A stretch of DNA of 64,000 bases from an uncultured Leptolyngbyaceae cyanobacterium (GCA_938023035.1 CALIDI010000027.1:62001-126000); one strand, 5' to 3'; counted from the stretch's first letter, positions 37,650 through 48,936 are shown. Notes: generated by a model not told the origin, from the letters alone. Translations and numbers: made by a program.

Positions 37650-38174
37650 ATGGAAAAGCGGATCCTTGGGCTTGACCCAGGGTTAGCAACTTTGGGGTTT
37701 GGCGTCATCAGCGTCAATCGTTTTCCTAGGGAAGCAACTGGTTCTGCTCCTGCCGTGGGTGTTGTAGACTACGGCGTTATCCAAACAGCGGCGGATCAAC
37801 CCACGGGCCAGCGGCTACAGGTTCTTTATGATGACTTGAATACGCTGTTAAACCAGTGTCAACCGGATCTGGTGGCGATCGAAAAGTTATTTTTTTATCG
37901 TATGGGCAATACCATTGCAGTTGCTCAGGCGCGGGGAGTAGTTTTGTTGGTGGTGGCTCAACATCACTTTACCCCTGTGGAGTTTACGCCCGCCCAAATA
38001 AAACAAGCGCTGACTGGCTATGGCAATGCCAAAAAGTATGATGTTCAGTTAGCCGTGGCAAGGGAATTGAATCTAGCAGCAATTCCTAAACCCGATGATG
38101 CCGCTGATGGGTTAGCTGTCGCCTTAACAGCTTGGTTTCAAGCGGGAGAGCGCGTCTGTTGGGCAAACAACTAG
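37650..38174 (+). CDS. ruvC: Holliday junction resolvase RuvC
   Basis: RuvC cuts four-way junctions with RuvAB during recombination and replication-fork repair. The 174-residue product has the metal-binding carboxylates in place: Asp9 (G-L-D-P-G), Glu78 (A-I-E-K-L-F-F) and the aspartates of K-P-D-D-A-A-D near 149-153. It converges on cdaA and the stops overlap: the bases CTAG at 38171-38174 give TAG on both strands. It is unlinked to ruvA or ruvB, as is usual in cyanobacteria. Confidence 0.96.
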   Translation: MEKRILGLDPGLATLGFGVISVNRFPREATGSAPAVGVVDYGVIQTAADQPTGQRLQVLYDDLNTLLNQCQPDLVAIEKLFFYRMGNTIAVAQARGVVLLVVAQHHFTPVEFTPAQIKQALTGYGNAKKYDVQLAVARELNLAAIPKPDDAADGLAVALTAWFQAGERVCWANN

Positions 38175-39127
38175 CGTCGGGGTTTTTGCTTGGAAGAAAA
38201 CCGGGCGGCAATCGCGGCAGAAAGCTCAGCGACTTTAGCACGTAACTGGCGAAGAAAACCACGGAGGTCAGGAGCCACAGTTTCTCGGTCATTGGCTGGC
38301 GAAAACCGTGCTTCCAGAAATTCTTTTAGCTTACTACTGGTGAGGGGCCGGAGAAGCGTACCTTTTTCGGCGACGGAAATGGAGCCGGTTTCTTCTGAAA
38401 CAACGACACAGATACAGTTATCGACTCGCTCGGTAATCCCCATGGCGGCTCGGTGGCGTGTGCCAAGTTGGCGAGAGGCACTTTTCTCTGATAAAGGTAA
38501 AATCACCCCAGCGGCAACAATGCGGGAATCGCGCACTAGCACGGCCCCGTCATGGAGCAGAGTAGAAGTTTGAAAGATGGTTTGCAATAGTTCCCTAGAA
38601 ACTTCAGCATTGAGGCGCACCCCCGGTACAGAAAAGTCGCGTTCATCAATAGGGCCACTGGTTTCCAGAATGAGCAAAGCGCCAGTGCGGCTCTGAGAGA
38701 GGTCTTTAACGGCATCAACAATTTCGTCGGTGACACTGCCTGATTTGTAGGTGGGGCGATTAGGAGGCTTGAACAATTGCACGACTTGCCCCCGCCCTAG
38801 CTGCTCCAGAAAACGACGAAACTCTGACTGAAGGATAAATGCCATAGCCACGGCAGAGCCAATCACCAGCTTGTCGAGCACAAAGTTAAGCAGATTCAGT
38901 TTGAGTTCTCGACTGAGTGCTGAAGCCAAAACCAGAACAATGAAGCCCCGTACCATCCACAGTGTACGCCGCTCCCCCACAATCACTAACATCATGTAAG
39001 TGAGTGCGACTACTAGCAGAATATCCACCAGGGTATGAAAATTGAGCGATCGCAGGTTGAGCACAGCAAGAGGCGCCAAAGGTAGCATCCAGCCAGAATC
39101 TATCAGCATTTGCCAAAGGTCTGCCAT
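38171..39127 (-). CDS. cdaA: Diadenylate cyclase (c-di-AMP synthase)
   Basis: CdaA condenses two ATP into c-di-AMP, which in cyanobacteria affects osmotic and dark/light homeostasis. The 318-residue protein has three N-terminal membrane helices (about 30-100) and a DAC domain with the two substrate motifs, L-H-D-G-A-V (Asp near 193) and G-T-R-H-R-A-A about 30 residues later. The basic C-terminal tail (S-K-Q-K-P-R-R) is a lineage-specific extension. It lies 79 bp after lysA on the same strand, a pairing common in cyanobacteria, so the two are probably one operon. Confidence 0.95.
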   Translation of the reverse strand: MADLWQMLIDSGWMLPLAPLAVLNLRSLNFHTLVDILLVVALTYMMLVIVGERRTLWMVRGFIVLVLASALSRELKLNLLNFVLDKLVIGSAVAMAFILQSEFRRFLEQLGRGQVVQLFKPPNRPTYKSGSVTDEIVDAVKDLSQSRTGALLILETSGPIDERDFSVPGVRLNAEVSRELLQTIFQTSTLLHDGAVLVRDSRIVAAGVILPLSEKSASRQLGTRHRAAMGITERVDNCICVVVSEETGSISVAEKGTLLRPLTSSKLKEFLEARFSPANDRETVAPDLRGFLRQLRAKVAELSAAIAARFSSKQKPRR

Positions 39128-39206
39128 TAATCTGGGTCAACTCTGCGCCTTGACAAGCGGAACTCAATCATGCGAACTGGTAATCGGCTGGTCTGCCCTT
39201 AGACCA

Positions 39207-40625
39207 TCAAACGGAGCGTAACCGCTCCGGCAATCGATCCTGGCGGAGCAAATCTTGCCAGGTTTCCCGTTGCAAGATTAAATTGGCCTCGCCCTCCTTA
39301 ACGACAACGGCTGCCGGGCGCGGAATGCGATTGTAGTTAGACGCCATACTGTAGTTATACGCCCCGGTTGCTAGCACAACGAGAATATCTCCACTTTGAA
39401 TCTTCTCTGGCAGCAGGGCATCTTTAATCAAAACATCGCCTGATTCACAATGTTTACCAGCAATGGTGACGGGGGTTTGGTGAGGAGCAGACAGGCGGTT
39501 GGCAATCAGTGCCCGATAGAGGGATTGGTAGGTAATCGGACGGGGATTGTCTGACATGCCGCCATCGACACTAATGTAGGTGCGAATATCTGGCACCACT
39601 TTTTGACTGCCAACGGTATAGGCAGTCACACAGGCAGAGCCAATCAGCGATCGCCCTGGCTCACTCAGCAACTTGGGTAACGTTAGCCCCTGGGCTTGAA
39701 AGGCAGTTTTAACAGACGTTGCTACAACCTGTACCCATGCTTGAATACTGGGTGGATCATCGGCTTCTGTGTAGCAAATGCCCAGGCCACCGCCAACACT
39801 TAGCTCCTGCACAGGGAGGCCATAGTGAGCTGCTTTCACAAACCACTGGGCCATTACCACCCCTAAGTCTTGATGGGGCTGCAACTCAAAGATTTGAGAA
39901 CCAATGTGGGCATGGAGGCCGATGCATCTCAAGGTGGGTTGTTGACTCACAAACTGAAACACTGCATCAAGCTGGTTGGGGTCGAAGCCAAACTTACTAT
40001 CTAAATGCCCAGTGCGAATGTATTCGTGGGTGTGGCATTCAATTCCTGGGGTTAACCGCAATAAAATCGGAATTGGCTGCTCGCCCCCCAAGTTAACAAG
40101 GGTTTGTAATTCATACCAGTTGTCTACAATAATGCGGCAACCAGACTCGATCGCCAGTTGTAACTCCTGAACTGATTTATTGTTGCCATGGAGATAAATC
40201 TGCTTAGGGTTAACCCCTGCCTGTAACGCCGTGATCAATTCTCCGGCAGAAACGACATCCATCCCCAGCCCTTCACTGTGGGCGATCGCACAGACAGCTA
40301 AACAACTCCACGCTTTCGAAGCGTAAATCACCAGAGATTCACCGGGATAATACTGGCGAAACGCCTCTCGATAGTGGCGGCATGCCGTGCGCAAGGTGAC
40401 TTCATCTAGGACATAGAGGGGAGAGCCAAATTGCTGCACCAAGGCAACCACATCGCACCCACCAATTTCCAAATGGTCTAACGCATTGACCCGGGCTGTC
40501 AGTGGCATAAGTTGTTGATTGGGTGAGTGCTCTGCTGGATTGTCTGCCAGAGCAGTTGCCACTGTCATCTCTGGCAGGTAACGGTAAGCCGAAGCTTGCC
40601 TGCTCTCTTGATCTGGTGTTCCCAT
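39207..40625 (-). CDS. lysA: Diaminopimelate decarboxylase
   Basis: LysA removes CO2 from meso-diaminopimelate to give L-lysine, using pyridoxal phosphate. The 472-residue protein has the Schiff-base Lys104 (Y-A-S-K-A), the phosphate-binding G-G-G-L-G-I, S-E-P-G-R-S-L and the dimer-partner active-site segment H-C-E-S-G-D. The first 45 residues before the conserved region are extra, as in many cyanobacterial forms, so the true start may be a little downstream. It leads the lysA-cdaA unit, tying cell-wall precursor drain to c-di-AMP synthesis (inference). Confidence 0.95.
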   Translation of the reverse strand: MGTPDQESRQASAYRYLPEMTVATALADNPAEHSPNQQLMPLTARVNALDHLEIGGCDVVALVQQFGSPLYVLDEVTLRTACRHYREAFRQYYPGESLVIYASKAWSCLAVCAIAHSEGLGMDVVSAGELITALQAGVNPKQIYLHGNNKSVQELQLAIESGCRIIVDNWYELQTLVNLGGEQPIPILLRLTPGIECHTHEYIRTGHLDSKFGFDPNQLDAVFQFVSQQPTLRCIGLHAHIGSQIFELQPHQDLGVVMAQWFVKAAHYGLPVQELSVGGGLGICYTEADDPPSIQAWVQVVATSVKTAFQAQGLTLPKLLSEPGRSLIGSACVTAYTVGSQKVVPDIRTYISVDGGMSDNPRPITYQSLYRALIANRLSAPHQTPVTIAGKHCESGDVLIKDALLPEKIQSGDILVVLATGAYNYSMASNYNRIPRPAAVVVKEGEANLILQRETWQDLLRQDRLPERLRSV

Positions 40626-40776
40626 CTATATCAATCCTTCGTGCTAGTTTCAGAGGTGGCAAGAAATCCCAGTTAATCTGCGGTCGCCCCCTAATATAAA
40701 CCTTGCCCAAGTCCAGACTAGGCATTTTGCCGGTGGGTTTTCCACTGGTTTCGACTTGGACTTGTTTGAGCTGCGT

Positions 40777-40835
40777 TCAGAAAGCTTAAGACAAAAAGGG
40801 GGGAAACTCCTGACCTAGGTCGGCTTTCTGACTCG
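40777..40835 (+). repeat. Dispersed repeat family A, copy 3
   Basis: TCAGAAAGCTTAAGACAAAA at one end and CGGCTTTCTGACTCGC at the other give the same inverted arms as copy 1, with a diverged middle. Confidence 0.65.
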
Positions 40836-41029
40836 CCATCTTTGACCGAGCACTGCTAAAGTGTGCTACACCCTGTGTGACTACGGCGATTACTCAAGTG
40901 ATTCTAATAACAGTTTACAATCGTAGGCTAGGTATCCTGTGGTTATTCTGATTCTTTTCAGTTGTTTTTCGACTTTGCAGAGGGCCTTCTAAGACCAATG
41001 GATTGAGATCGCCTAGTGCTTAATCCATT

Positions 41030-41112
41030 GGGGGTAAAGGGGTGTGAGGGCGCTTCCCCACTAGGGAATTTGACCCTGGCAATCCGTCCTCAATCTGGTG
41101 GCTACGGCTATA
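41030..41112 (+). repeat. Dispersed repeat family C, copy 1
   Basis: Contains GGGGTAAAGGGGTGTGAGGG, TTTGACCCTG and CCTCAATCTGGTGGCTACGG, shared in order with copy 2 at 48937. Confidence 0.55.
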
Positions 41113-41220
41113 TGAATTGCCCCTCCTACAGGGTCAGTGGAGAGAGCCTGTTACCTTTAGGATGAAGACAATCGCCAACGGTCTACTGCTTCCGCGGGTG
41201 CTGCGATCAATGGTGATAGT

Positions 41221-41841
41221 TTGTTAGTGGTTTCCGTGCAAAAATTAGTGATTACTCCTCTAACGGAAGCATTATTGCCTGCAACGTTAGAACTGGATCA
41301 GCGCTGTTTTGGTGGCCTCTGGAGTGTAGATGGCTACCGTCGCGAAATGACTAGCCCCAACAGTGAGTTACTGGTGCTACAGGCATTTTCCAAGGCGAAA
41401 AGCAAGGCCCTTGCCTCACCGATAAGCACTGAGCCAACATCAGCGACCTTGTTGGCTATTGGTTGCTGTTGGGCAATCTTGGAAGAAGCCCACATTACGA
41501 TTGTGGCGGTTGATCCAGCTTACCAGCAACAGGGGCTGGGCCAGACGATGCTTTGGGCGTTACTCGATTCTGCCCAAAGGAGAGGCCTAGAGCGAGCCAC
41601 GCTGGAGGTGCGGGTTTCTAACCAACGGGCGATCGCCCTTTATACTAAGTTTGGCTTTTGCGTAGCCGGTCGCCGTCGTCGCTACTATCAAGATAATAAC
41701 GAAGATGCCCTACTGCTCTGGCAAAGCGGTTTGCAAACTCCAGCCTATAAGGTGCAACTGGCTCAATGGTATGACCAGGTGTGCGATCGCCTGCGACAAG
41801 CTGGTTGGCAATTGAGCGACCAGCGAGTTTTCATTCCTTAG
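41221..41841 (+). CDS. rimI: Ribosomal-protein-alanine N-acetyltransferase (RimI-like)
   Basis: A 206-residue GNAT acetyltransferase. The acetyl-CoA motif A (V-D-P-A-Y-Q-Q-Q-G-L-G) lies near 98-108, followed by A-T-L-E-V-R-V-S-N-Q-R-A-I-A-L-Y and F-G-F, the RimI signature. It is longer than E. coli RimI because of a loop near 60-75 and a C-terminal helix pair. RimI acetylates the N-terminus of ribosomal protein S18. The start is uncertain: TTG 41221, GTG 41227 and GTG 41236 are all in frame and none has a convincing ribosome-binding site. Confidence 0.88.
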   Translation: MLVVSVQKLVITPLTEALLPATLELDQRCFGGLWSVDGYRREMTSPNSELLVLQAFSKAKSKALASPISTEPTSATLLAIGCCWAILEEAHITIVAVDPAYQQQGLGQTMLWALLDSAQRRGLERATLEVRVSNQRAIALYTKFGFCVAGRRRRYYQDNNEDALLLWQSGLQTPAYKVQLAQWYDQVCDRLRQAGWQLSDQRVFIP

Positions 41842-41957
41842 AGAGGGCCATTCCTCAGCAACGGCGGATTCCCTCACAGCCAAAGGTCAGAGAAACGTGC
41901 GTCGGCGCTCTGGCAGAGGCTATCCCGATATGAGACACGCAACCTGTCTGTAGCGGG

Positions 41958-44951
41958 TTATTCCCCTTCTCTTGCCGCGTTGGCGTAAGCCTCCATGGAG
42001 GGGCAGGTGCAAACCAGGTTGCGATCGCCATAGGCTTGGTCAATCCGCCCAACGGCGGGCCAAAACTTATGGGCACGTGTCCAGGGGGTGGGGTAAACGG
42101 CGCGATCGCGGGTATAGGGGTGATGCCACTCCTCAGTTAGGGCCAGGGCAGTATGAGGTGCTTGTTTCAGCAAATTATCCTGACGATCAGCTTGGCCAGT
42201 CTCAATTTCACGAATTTCTTGGCGAATCGCAATCAGGGCATCGCAGAAGCGGTCTAACTCAGCCTTTGACTCACTCTCCGTCGGCTCAATCATAATCGTA
42301 CCGGCAACCGGCCAGGAGACGGTCGGTGGATGAAACCCGTAGTCAATCAGACGCTTGGCAATGTCATCCACCTCAATGTCGGCGGATTTCTTAAATGGGC
42401 GCAGATCAATAATACACTCATGGGCAACTAGCCCGTTTTTACCCTTGTAGAGCACCTCGTAGTGTCCCTCTAGGCGCTTGGCAATGTAGTTGGCATTCAG
42501 GATGGCGACCTTCGTTGCCTGGGTTAAGCCTGCGCCACCCATCAGGGCAATATACATCCAGGAGATTGGCAGAATGCTGGGACTGCCCCAGGGTGCAGCG
42601 GAAACAGGGCCAATGCCCTGAGACCCCCCAATCGCAACGACGGGATGCTGAGGCAAAAAGGCCGCCAGATGCCGGGCAACAGCAATGGGGCCCATGCCAG
42701 GGCCACCCCCCCCATGGGGAATGCAAAACGTTTTGTGGAGATTGAGATGGCAGACATCCGCCCCGAAGTCTCCTGGCCGACACAGCCCCACCAGGGCATT
42801 CATGTTAGCTCCATCCAGGTAAACTTGGCCGCCGTAGGTATGCATCAGAGTGCAGATTTCCTCAATCCCTTCTTCAAAAACCCCATGGGTGGAGGGATAG
42901 GTAATCATCAATGCCCCGAGGCGATCGCGGTATTGCTCTGCCTTCATCTTCAGATCAGCCCGGTCAATATTGCCTGCCGCATCACAGGCGACAGAAACCA
43001 CCTGCATGCCGGCCATTACAGCACTGGCGGGGTTGGTGCCATGGGCCGAAGTAGGAATCAGGCAGACATTGCGATACCCTTCTCCCCTGGTGCGATGATA
43101 TTCACGAATTACCAATAAACCCGTATATTCACCCTGGGCACCGGCATTGGGTTGCAGCGAGACCGCCGCAAAGCCAGTAATTTCGGCCAGCCATGCGGCT
43201 AACTGCTCAAACAGGGTCTCGTAACCGTGGGTTTGATCCAAGGGGGCAAAGGGATGAATTTGCCCAAATTCTGGCCAAGTTACCGGCATCATCTCTACCG
43301 TGGCATTCAACTTCATCGTGCAAGAACCGAGGGGAATCATCGCCGTTGTCAGGGAAAGATCGCGACTTTGCAGGCGATAGAGGTAGCGCAGTAGATCGGT
43401 TTCTGAGTGGTACGAGTTGAAAACTGGGTGGGTTAAATAGGGGCTGGTGCGTTGTAGTTGTGCTGGGATGGGTGAGGGCGGGCAGGCCAGCAACAAATCC
43501 TCTGGGGTAAAGTGGGCAATGTTTTCTCCGGCAAAGATTTGAAAGAGGGCAATTAAATCATCGGAACTGACGGTTTCATCTAGGGCAACACTGACGGTGT
43601 GGGCGTCTAACTGGCGCAGGTTAATGTGGTGAGAATGGGCTTTGGCTAAAATGGCTGGCGCCTGACCGTGGCCGACTTCAACCCGGAGGGTATCGAAGTA
43701 GGGTACGGGTGCGACCCTGTGCCCTAAACGGGTCAGACCCTCGACTAAAATACAGGTGAGGCAGTGAATCCGGTGGGCGATCGCCCGTAGGCCTTGAGGG
43801 CCATGGTAAACGGCATAGGTGCTGGCGATAATGGCCAACAACACCTGGGCAGTGCAGATATTGCTGGTAGCCTTGTCTCGGCGGATATGTTGTTCGCGTG
43901 TTTGCAAAGCAAGCCGTAGAGCGGGTTGCCCATGCTTATCTTTAGAAACGCCCACCAATCGCCCAGGCAATTGTCGCTTAAAGGCGGCCTTGGTGGCGAA
44001 ATAGGCAGCGTGAGGGCCACCATACCCTAGGGGAACGCCAAAGCGCTGGCTACTGCCGACGGCAATATCGGCCCCAAACTCGCCAGGGGGCTTCAGCAAA
44101 GTCAGACTGAGCAAGTCAGCCGCAACCGTGACTAGGGCACCAACTGCATGGGCGCGATCGCAAAAATCGGTGTAGTCATAAATTGCTCCATCCGTCGCTG
44201 GGTATTGCAACAAGACGCCAAACACCGAAGCATCTAGGGAAGCCTGCTGGTGATCACCCACCACCACCTCAATGCCCAGGGGCTGGGCGCGCGTTTTTAC
44301 AACCGCAATGGTCTGGGGATGGCACTGCTGCGAAACCCAAAAGCGACTGGCCCCTGTTTTGCAAAGACCGTAGCTCATCGTCATCGCTTCGGCGGCAGCG
44401 GTGGCCTCATCCAATAGAGAAGCATTGGCAATCTCTAGCCCCGTCAAGTCTGTCACCATGGTCTGGAAGTTGAGTAGAGCCTCCAGGCGACCCTGAGCGA
44501 TTTCGGGCTGATAGGGAGTGTACTGGGTATACCAACCGGGATTTTCAAGAATATTGCGCTGGATCACAGGCGGCGTGATGCAGTTAAAGTAACCCATACC
44601 GATGAATGAGCGGTAGACCCGGTTTTCTTGGGCGATTTCCTTGAGTTCTTGTAACAACTCGTATTCGCTTTTAGCCGACTCTAGATGAAGGGGCTTTTGC
44701 AACCGAATGCTGGCGGGCACAGTGGCTGCAATTAAGTCATCTAGGTGATTAAACCCGAGCAATTTCAGCATTTGCTGCTGATCCGAAAGGGGAACCCCAA
44801 TATGGCGATCGCAAAACTGGTCTGAGTAAGCCAAGGGGTTGATAGGCCCTAGGGTCGGTAACACTGGCTGAGCAGAGGGTTGCTTATGCGGTTCACTACT
44901 TTTCATCGAAATTGGTTCTAGATTCATTTCACCTATGCCAAATTGCGCCAT
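41958..44951 (-). CDS. gcvP: Glycine dehydrogenase (decarboxylating), P-protein
   Basis: The P-protein decarboxylates glycine and passes aminomethyl to the lipoyl arm of GcvH, central to photorespiratory glycine use in cyanobacteria. At 997 residues it is the fused alpha-beta homodimer form. The pyridoxal lysine lies in N-L-H-K-T-F near residue 740, followed by the glycine-rich P-H-G-G-G-G-P-G loop; the N-terminal half has Y-T-P-Y-Q-P-E. Extra residues before R-H-I-G (about 48) contain two further ATGs, so the start may be slightly downstream. It is the last gene of the gcvT-gcvH-gcvP set, 287 bp after gcvH. Confidence 0.97.
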   Translation of the reverse strand: MAQFGIGEMNLEPISMKSSEPHKQPSAQPVLPTLGPINPLAYSDQFCDRHIGVPLSDQQQMLKLLGFNHLDDLIAATVPASIRLQKPLHLESAKSEYELLQELKEIAQENRVYRSFIGMGYFNCITPPVIQRNILENPGWYTQYTPYQPEIAQGRLEALLNFQTMVTDLTGLEIANASLLDEATAAAEAMTMSYGLCKTGASRFWVSQQCHPQTIAVVKTRAQPLGIEVVVGDHQQASLDASVFGVLLQYPATDGAIYDYTDFCDRAHAVGALVTVAADLLSLTLLKPPGEFGADIAVGSSQRFGVPLGYGGPHAAYFATKAAFKRQLPGRLVGVSKDKHGQPALRLALQTREQHIRRDKATSNICTAQVLLAIIASTYAVYHGPQGLRAIAHRIHCLTCILVEGLTRLGHRVAPVPYFDTLRVEVGHGQAPAILAKAHSHHINLRQLDAHTVSVALDETVSSDDLIALFQIFAGENIAHFTPEDLLLACPPSPIPAQLQRTSPYLTHPVFNSYHSETDLLRYLYRLQSRDLSLTTAMIPLGSCTMKLNATVEMMPVTWPEFGQIHPFAPLDQTHGYETLFEQLAAWLAEITGFAAVSLQPNAGAQGEYTGLLVIREYHRTRGEGYRNVCLIPTSAHGTNPASAVMAGMQVVSVACDAAGNIDRADLKMKAEQYRDRLGALMITYPSTHGVFEEGIEEICTLMHTYGGQVYLDGANMNALVGLCRPGDFGADVCHLNLHKTFCIPHGGGGPGMGPIAVARHLAAFLPQHPVVAIGGSQGIGPVSAAPWGSPSILPISWMYIALMGGAGLTQATKVAILNANYIAKRLEGHYEVLYKGKNGLVAHECIIDLRPFKKSADIEVDDIAKRLIDYGFHPPTVSWPVAGTIMIEPTESESKAELDRFCDALIAIRQEIREIETGQADRQDNLLKQAPHTALALTEEWHHPYTRDRAVYPTPWTRAHKFWPAVGRIDQAYGDRNLVCTCPSMEAYANAAREGE

Positions 44952-45238
44952 TACCTACCGTTCCTTACCCAGAAGTCATTAATCGGATCCGTCAACTTCA
45001 ATCAGGACTAGCTTCTTCAGGAGTCTGTGTCAATTGAATTTGCTGGAGGATTGAGCATCACGCTGTCTCAATTTTGAGGGATTTCACCCTGCTAAAATTG
45101 CCCCTTTGAAGAACAATCGGTGAGCAATAGCCCATCACCCTAACCCTGGAGGGAATGATCAAGGCTATCTGCGTGCTCCCGCGCGATTTTACTCATCCCC
45201 GCCAGTTACATTTTGCAACATATCTATCAGAAGTGGGG

Positions 45239-45628
45239 TCATTCGCCCTCAACTTGAGCGCGGTATTCCTCCACTGAAAGGGCATCTTCCAAATCAGCCG
45301 GATCGTCGATTTGCACTTTGATTAACCAGGCTTCTCCATAGGGGTCTTCGGCTAATGCTTCGGGGGTGTCTAGTAGGGGCAGGTTCACTGCCAACACCGT
45401 GCCATTCACGGGAGATTTCAGATCTTCCACGGCCTTTACTGACTCCACGGTGCCAAACTTCTCGCCCTTCTCAACCGTATCTCCGACTTCAGGAAGTTCA
45501 AGAAAGACAATGTCGCCGAGCTGATCGACGGCAAAGGCAGTGATACCCACAATGGCTGTTTCCCCATCTAGGCGGACATACTCATGGGTATCGAGATACT
45601 TCAAATCCTCAGGATATTCAAAGGCCAT
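45239..45628 (-). CDS. gcvH: Glycine cleavage system H protein
   Basis: GcvH carries the lipoyl arm that shuttles aminomethyl between GcvP, GcvT and the dihydrolipoamide dehydrogenase. It is 129 residues; the lipoylated lysine is Lys65 in V-E-S-V-K-A-V, and H-E-Y-V-R and L-G-D-I-V-F are family signatures. ATG 45628 is taken; a GTG directly before it would add one residue. TGAGGA lies 9 bp upstream. Confidence 0.97.
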   Translation of the reverse strand: MAFEYPEDLKYLDTHEYVRLDGETAIVGITAFAVDQLGDIVFLELPEVGDTVEKGEKFGTVESVKAVEDLKSPVNGTVLAVNLPLLDTPEALAEDPYGEAWLIKVQIDDPADLEDALSVEEYRAQVEGE

Positions 45629-45802
45629 CACAAAATCCTCAAATAAAAACAGTTATGACCTCATATCGGTCTGTAATCATATCGGTCTGTGCTCCATCAG
45701 CGTCTCCTTACCACCGGGGTTCGTCGCAAAATCGACGCGGGGTGGCTGGGGGGAATTCGCTCAACCGAGCTGCTACCGTTTTCTATTAAATCTTGCTCTT
45801 CT

Positions 45803-46942
45803 TCAGGCAGGTCGGCGATAAAACGGTTTTTTAACAACGGTTGCCGGATAAAGCTTGCCGCGAATTTCGACTTCAACGGTTTGCCCCACTTTCGCTAGGT
45901 CGGTTGGTACATAGGCGAGGGCGATCGCCCGTTGCAGGGTCGGGGCCAGGGTTCCACTGGTGATTTTGCCAACAGGCTTGCCAGCGTGAAATACGAGATA
46001 GTCATGGCGGGCAATGTTGCGCCCCTGCATTTGTAAACCCACCAGTTTACGGGAAACGCCTGCCTGCCTTTGCTGTTCTAAAACCGACCGCCCGATAAAA
46101 TCACCCTTGCTATCCCAATGCACTAACCAGCCCAAACCCGCTTCCAGGGGGGTGGTGTGGTCATCCATATCCTGTCCATAGAGACCCAGTGCGGCTTCTA
46201 GCCGTAGGGTATCACGGGCACCCAAGCCGCAGGGGGTAACCCCGGCTTCTAGTAGCGATCGCCAGAGGTGTTGCCCGGTTTCTGGCTCCACCATAATCTC
46301 AAAGCCATCTTCTCCGGTGTAGCCGGTGCGTGCCAAAAAAGCGGGTGTTCCCAAGATTTCGCTGAGGCAATGGCCAAACACAGGGATGGAGGTCAGGTCA
46401 ATGGGGACAAAGGGCTGTAGTTGGGCGATCGCCCGGGGGCCTTGCACCGCCAACAGACTTTTTGTGGCAGAGACATCTTGAAAGGTTAAGCCTGTCGGTT
46501 CCAGATGGCCTAAAATCCAGGCTTTATCTTTGCTTTTCGTAGCGGCGTTGACAATCAACCAGCCGGTTTCAACCCCTGCAGAGTCCACCCCCTGATAGTA
46601 AAAGATCAAGTCGTCTATAATGCCCGCCTGGGGGTTCAGCAAAACGGTGTACTGGGCTTCTCCTGGCTGGAGACGGCTTAAATCAGAGGGCACGAGTGCT
46701 TGCAATTGGGCTAATAATCTCTGCCCTTGTAGATAAAACTTGCCCATATGAGAAATATCGAACACCCCAGCCGCTGTGCGAACCGCCTGGTGCTCATGGG
46801 TGATGCCAGTAAATTGCACCGGCATTTCCCATCCCGAAAATTCTGTCATGCGGGCACCCTGGGCGGCGATTTGCTCATACAGGGGAGTTCGCTTCAAGGG
46901 GCCTGGTTCGATGGCAAGTGCTGGCGCATCTCTGTCGTCCAT
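45803..46942 (-). CDS. gcvT: Aminomethyltransferase, T-protein
   Basis: GcvT transfers the methylene group from aminomethyl-GcvH to tetrahydrofolate and releases ammonia. The 379-residue product begins its conserved part with R-T-P-L-Y (about 18) and has D-I-S-H-M-G-K, a folate-site Q-Y-T-V-L-L-N, and [10 protein letters not shown]. It heads the gcvT-gcvH-gcvP set and lies 174 bp before gcvH. I looked upstream for the tandem glycine riboswitch seen in some bacteria and found nothing like it; instead family B copy 5 lies there. Confidence 0.96.
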   Translation of the reverse strand: MDDRDAPALAIEPGPLKRTPLYEQIAAQGARMTEFSGWEMPVQFTGITHEHQAVRTAAGVFDISHMGKFYLQGQRLLAQLQALVPSDLSRLQPGEAQYTVLLNPQAGIIDDLIFYYQGVDSAGVETGWLIVNAATKSKDKAWILGHLEPTGLTFQDVSATKSLLAVQGPRAIAQLQPFVPIDLTSIPVFGHCLSEILGTPAFLARTGYTGEDGFEIMVEPETGQHLWRSLLEAGVTPCGLGARDTLRLEAALGLYGQDMDDHTTPLEAGLGWLVHWDSKGDFIGRSVLEQQRQAGVSRKLVGLQMQGRNIARHDYLVFHAGKPVGKITSGTLAPTLQRAIALAYVPTDLAKVGQTVEVEIRGKLYPATVVKKPFYRRPA

Positions 46943-46988
46943 AGTTCACTCTGAATAAATCTCTTAGAATTTGCTAGCGTTGCATAAC

Positions 46989-47040
46989 GAAGGGGGAGTG
47001 AGGGTGAATGGGTGCTTCCTATCTAGATTCTGCAACGTCA
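46989..47040 (+). repeat. Dispersed repeat family B fragment (copy 5)
   Basis: AAGGGGGAGTGAGGGTGAAT followed by GGGTGCTTCCTATCTAG and ATTCTGCAACGTCA matches the right-hand end of copies 2, 3 and 6. It sits in the gcvT promoter region. Confidence 0.5.
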
Positions 47041-47152
47041 ATTCTCTCAGGACTTCACCCGGCTGCAAAGGAAAACCCCAAAATTCCTGGCCGTCAACTG
47101 GCGCTATAGTAGGGAAACTCCCAGTCGGTGTGCTGGTTTTATCCCCTGCGTC

Positions 47153-48496
47153 GTGTTGCGAGCAATTCTGCCTATGTCTTTGTTGCCAGAGTTTTTGTTG
47201 ACCGAACAGGCTACAGATGCTGTAAAAGATGGCAATTGGTCAATGGTAGCCACTTACCTGGAGCAGTTGCTGGGTGTTGCGACGGTACCCGGGAAGCCAG
47301 ACACTTCAACGGCAGATGGGAAGGATGATTGGCAGCGATCGCTGTTGCTGGCATTGCACGTTTTAGCGGTAGGAGATTTTCAAGCTCGGTGGGAGGTGGC
47401 TAAGTTAATCCCCGCCTTTGGAGAAGGCGTGATTGCTCCCTTGGTGGAGTTGCTGCAACAGCCGGAAGCTGATGAGGATGCCCGGTGGTTTGCGGCGCGT
47501 ATTCTGAGCAACTTCTCTCACGCGGCGGTGATTCCGGCGTTGTTAGATCTGTGGCAAAGCAGCTCTAGTCCTGACTTGCAGGCCATCGCGGCAGAAGCTT
47601 TAGCCCACCAGGGAAAACGAGCCATTGCCGTTTTGATAGAGTTGTTAAACCGTTCTGAGACCCGCTTACTCGCAGTTCAGGCTTTGGCCCAAATTCGCAA
47701 CTCAGAAACGATTCCCGCGCTTCTGACGGTGGTGCAGGATCAAGAGCCAGCCGTAAGGGCGGCGGCGCTTGAAGCCCTCAGTAGTTTCCATGATGAACCG
47801 ATCCCACCGGTGTTGGTTGCAGCCCTCAAGGATGTCGCGGCAACGGTGCGACAGATCGCCATTCGGGGGTTAAGCGTTAGGGCTGACCTAGCGAGGGAAT
47901 TAAACCTGGTGGCGGTGATTGGCGATCGCCTTTGGGATGTAAACCCCACGGTTTGCCAAGAAGCCGCGATCGCGCTCGGGCGGCTGGGGGGAGAAGAGTC
48001 GGTGCTGCTGCTGCATCGGGCACTTGCCGGGCCGCTGGCACCACTAAACCTGCAACTGGCCTTGGTGCAGGCGCTGGCCTGGATTGGGACCGATACCGCT
48101 TTGGCCTGCCTAGTCGAGGGCTTTTGCCAGCCAAGTCTGCCTGATCGAGTTCGTTATGAAATCATTACCCTGTTGGGGCGGTGGCCCCAGCCAGACCTGT
48201 ACCCTCTGGTGGCAGATGCCTTGATGGCGCTGGTGCAGTTGCCATTGGTGCTAAACGACACTGGATTGAAATCCGCCATTGCGCTGGCACTGGGACAGTT
48301 ACAGCAACCCGCCGCGATAGATTGGCTGATTGATCGGCTGGCCGAACCTAATCAGAGCCTGCGCTTACATGCGATCGCAGCCCTCAAAGCTTTGGATGCC
48401 CGCGAGGCACGGCAACGCTTAGCCGCCTTGATAGACCAGGGAGATGTCAGCAATCCCTTGCGTGAGGGAGCCGCGATCGCCCTGAGAGAATGGTAG
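47153..48496 (+). CDS. HEAT-repeat protein
   Basis: A 447-residue alpha-solenoid made almost entirely of HEAT/PBS-lyase-type repeats of about 31 residues, such as A-V-R-A-A-A-L-E-A-L and T-V-C-Q-E-A-A-I-A-L-G. No signal peptide, membrane helix or second domain is visible. Cyanobacterial relatives include phycobilin lyase subunits and NblB-like factors of phycobilisome turnover, but none of their specific residues can be confirmed here and no phycobiliprotein gene is near. The GTG at 47153 is taken; an ATG at 47174 is equally possible. Confidence 0.8.
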   Translation: MLRAILPMSLLPEFLLTEQATDAVKDGNWSMVATYLEQLLGVATVPGKPDTSTADGKDDWQRSLLLALHVLAVGDFQARWEVAKLIPAFGEGVIAPLVELLQQPEADEDARWFAARILSNFSHAAVIPALLDLWQSSSSPDLQAIAAEALAHQGKRAIAVLIELLNRSETRLLAVQALAQIRNSETIPALLTVVQDQEPAVRAAALEALSSFHDEPIPPVLVAALKDVAATVRQIAIRGLSVRADLARELNLVAVIGDRLWDVNPTVCQEAAIALGRLGGEESVLLLHRALAGPLAPLNLQLALVQALAWIGTDTALACLVEGFCQPSLPDRVRYEIITLLGRWPQPDLYPLVADALMALVQLPLVLNDTGLKSAIALALGQLQQPAAIDWLIDRLAEPNQSLRLHAIAALKALDAREARQRLAALIDQGDVSNPLREGAAIALREW

Positions 48497-48729
48497 TTGA
48501 TCAAGGGATAAGGAATATTTGTCTTATTACTTTGGGCATTGCTTTCACCGAGGCGCATGAAACGCTGCAACCTGTGAATATTCTCAGTCTAAAAGAGGCT
48601 GACCTAGCTTCATTGCACTCAATGGGTTGCCCAGAAAAAACTCCGTTTAACTCATCAAAACTCATTGAAAATTTGCAAATCTGTAAAAAACCTGCAAACA
48701 TCCTTGACCTTGCTGTCGCTGTCGCGTGA

Positions 48730-48936
48730 AGCTCTGTTAATCATGGGGCAGTCGGGCAGCCGCTACCCATGGCCTTGGGGGCGGTGCACCCAGTAAAGAT
48801 GCTGACAAATTAGATTGTGCCGCATCCCCGGTGCGATGGGGCGTTCTTTCTAACCGATGGAGCCATCCATACTTCGGTGCAAGACGTTGCTGATTTGATC
48901 GCAATTGCTAAGTTGGCTGAGTCGATTCAGGGTTAA
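48730..48936 (+). pseudogene. Probable decayed gene fragment, family not identified
   Basis: One frame reads 67 codons to TAA with a single internal TAG at 48811. The translation looks like real protein: P-M-A-L-G-A-V-H-P-V before the stop, and C-D-G-A-F-F-L-T-D-G-A-I-H, then V-A-D-L-I-A-I-A-K-L-A-E-S-I-Q-G, after it. I cannot name the family. The fragment ends exactly where repeat C copy 2 begins, which suggests disruption at that junction. Confidence 0.35.

Larger units (their letters stand above)
40626..41220. other. Divergent spacer between lysA and rimI
   Basis: 595 bp that must hold the promoters of lysA and rimI, which I cannot place. It contains repeat A copy 3 (40777-40835) and repeat C copy 1 (41030-41112). 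Confidence 0.5.

Noticed and set aside
46943-47152. Glycine riboswitch ahead of gcvT
   Set aside because: No tandem aptamer signature could be found; the region holds a repeat fragment instead.
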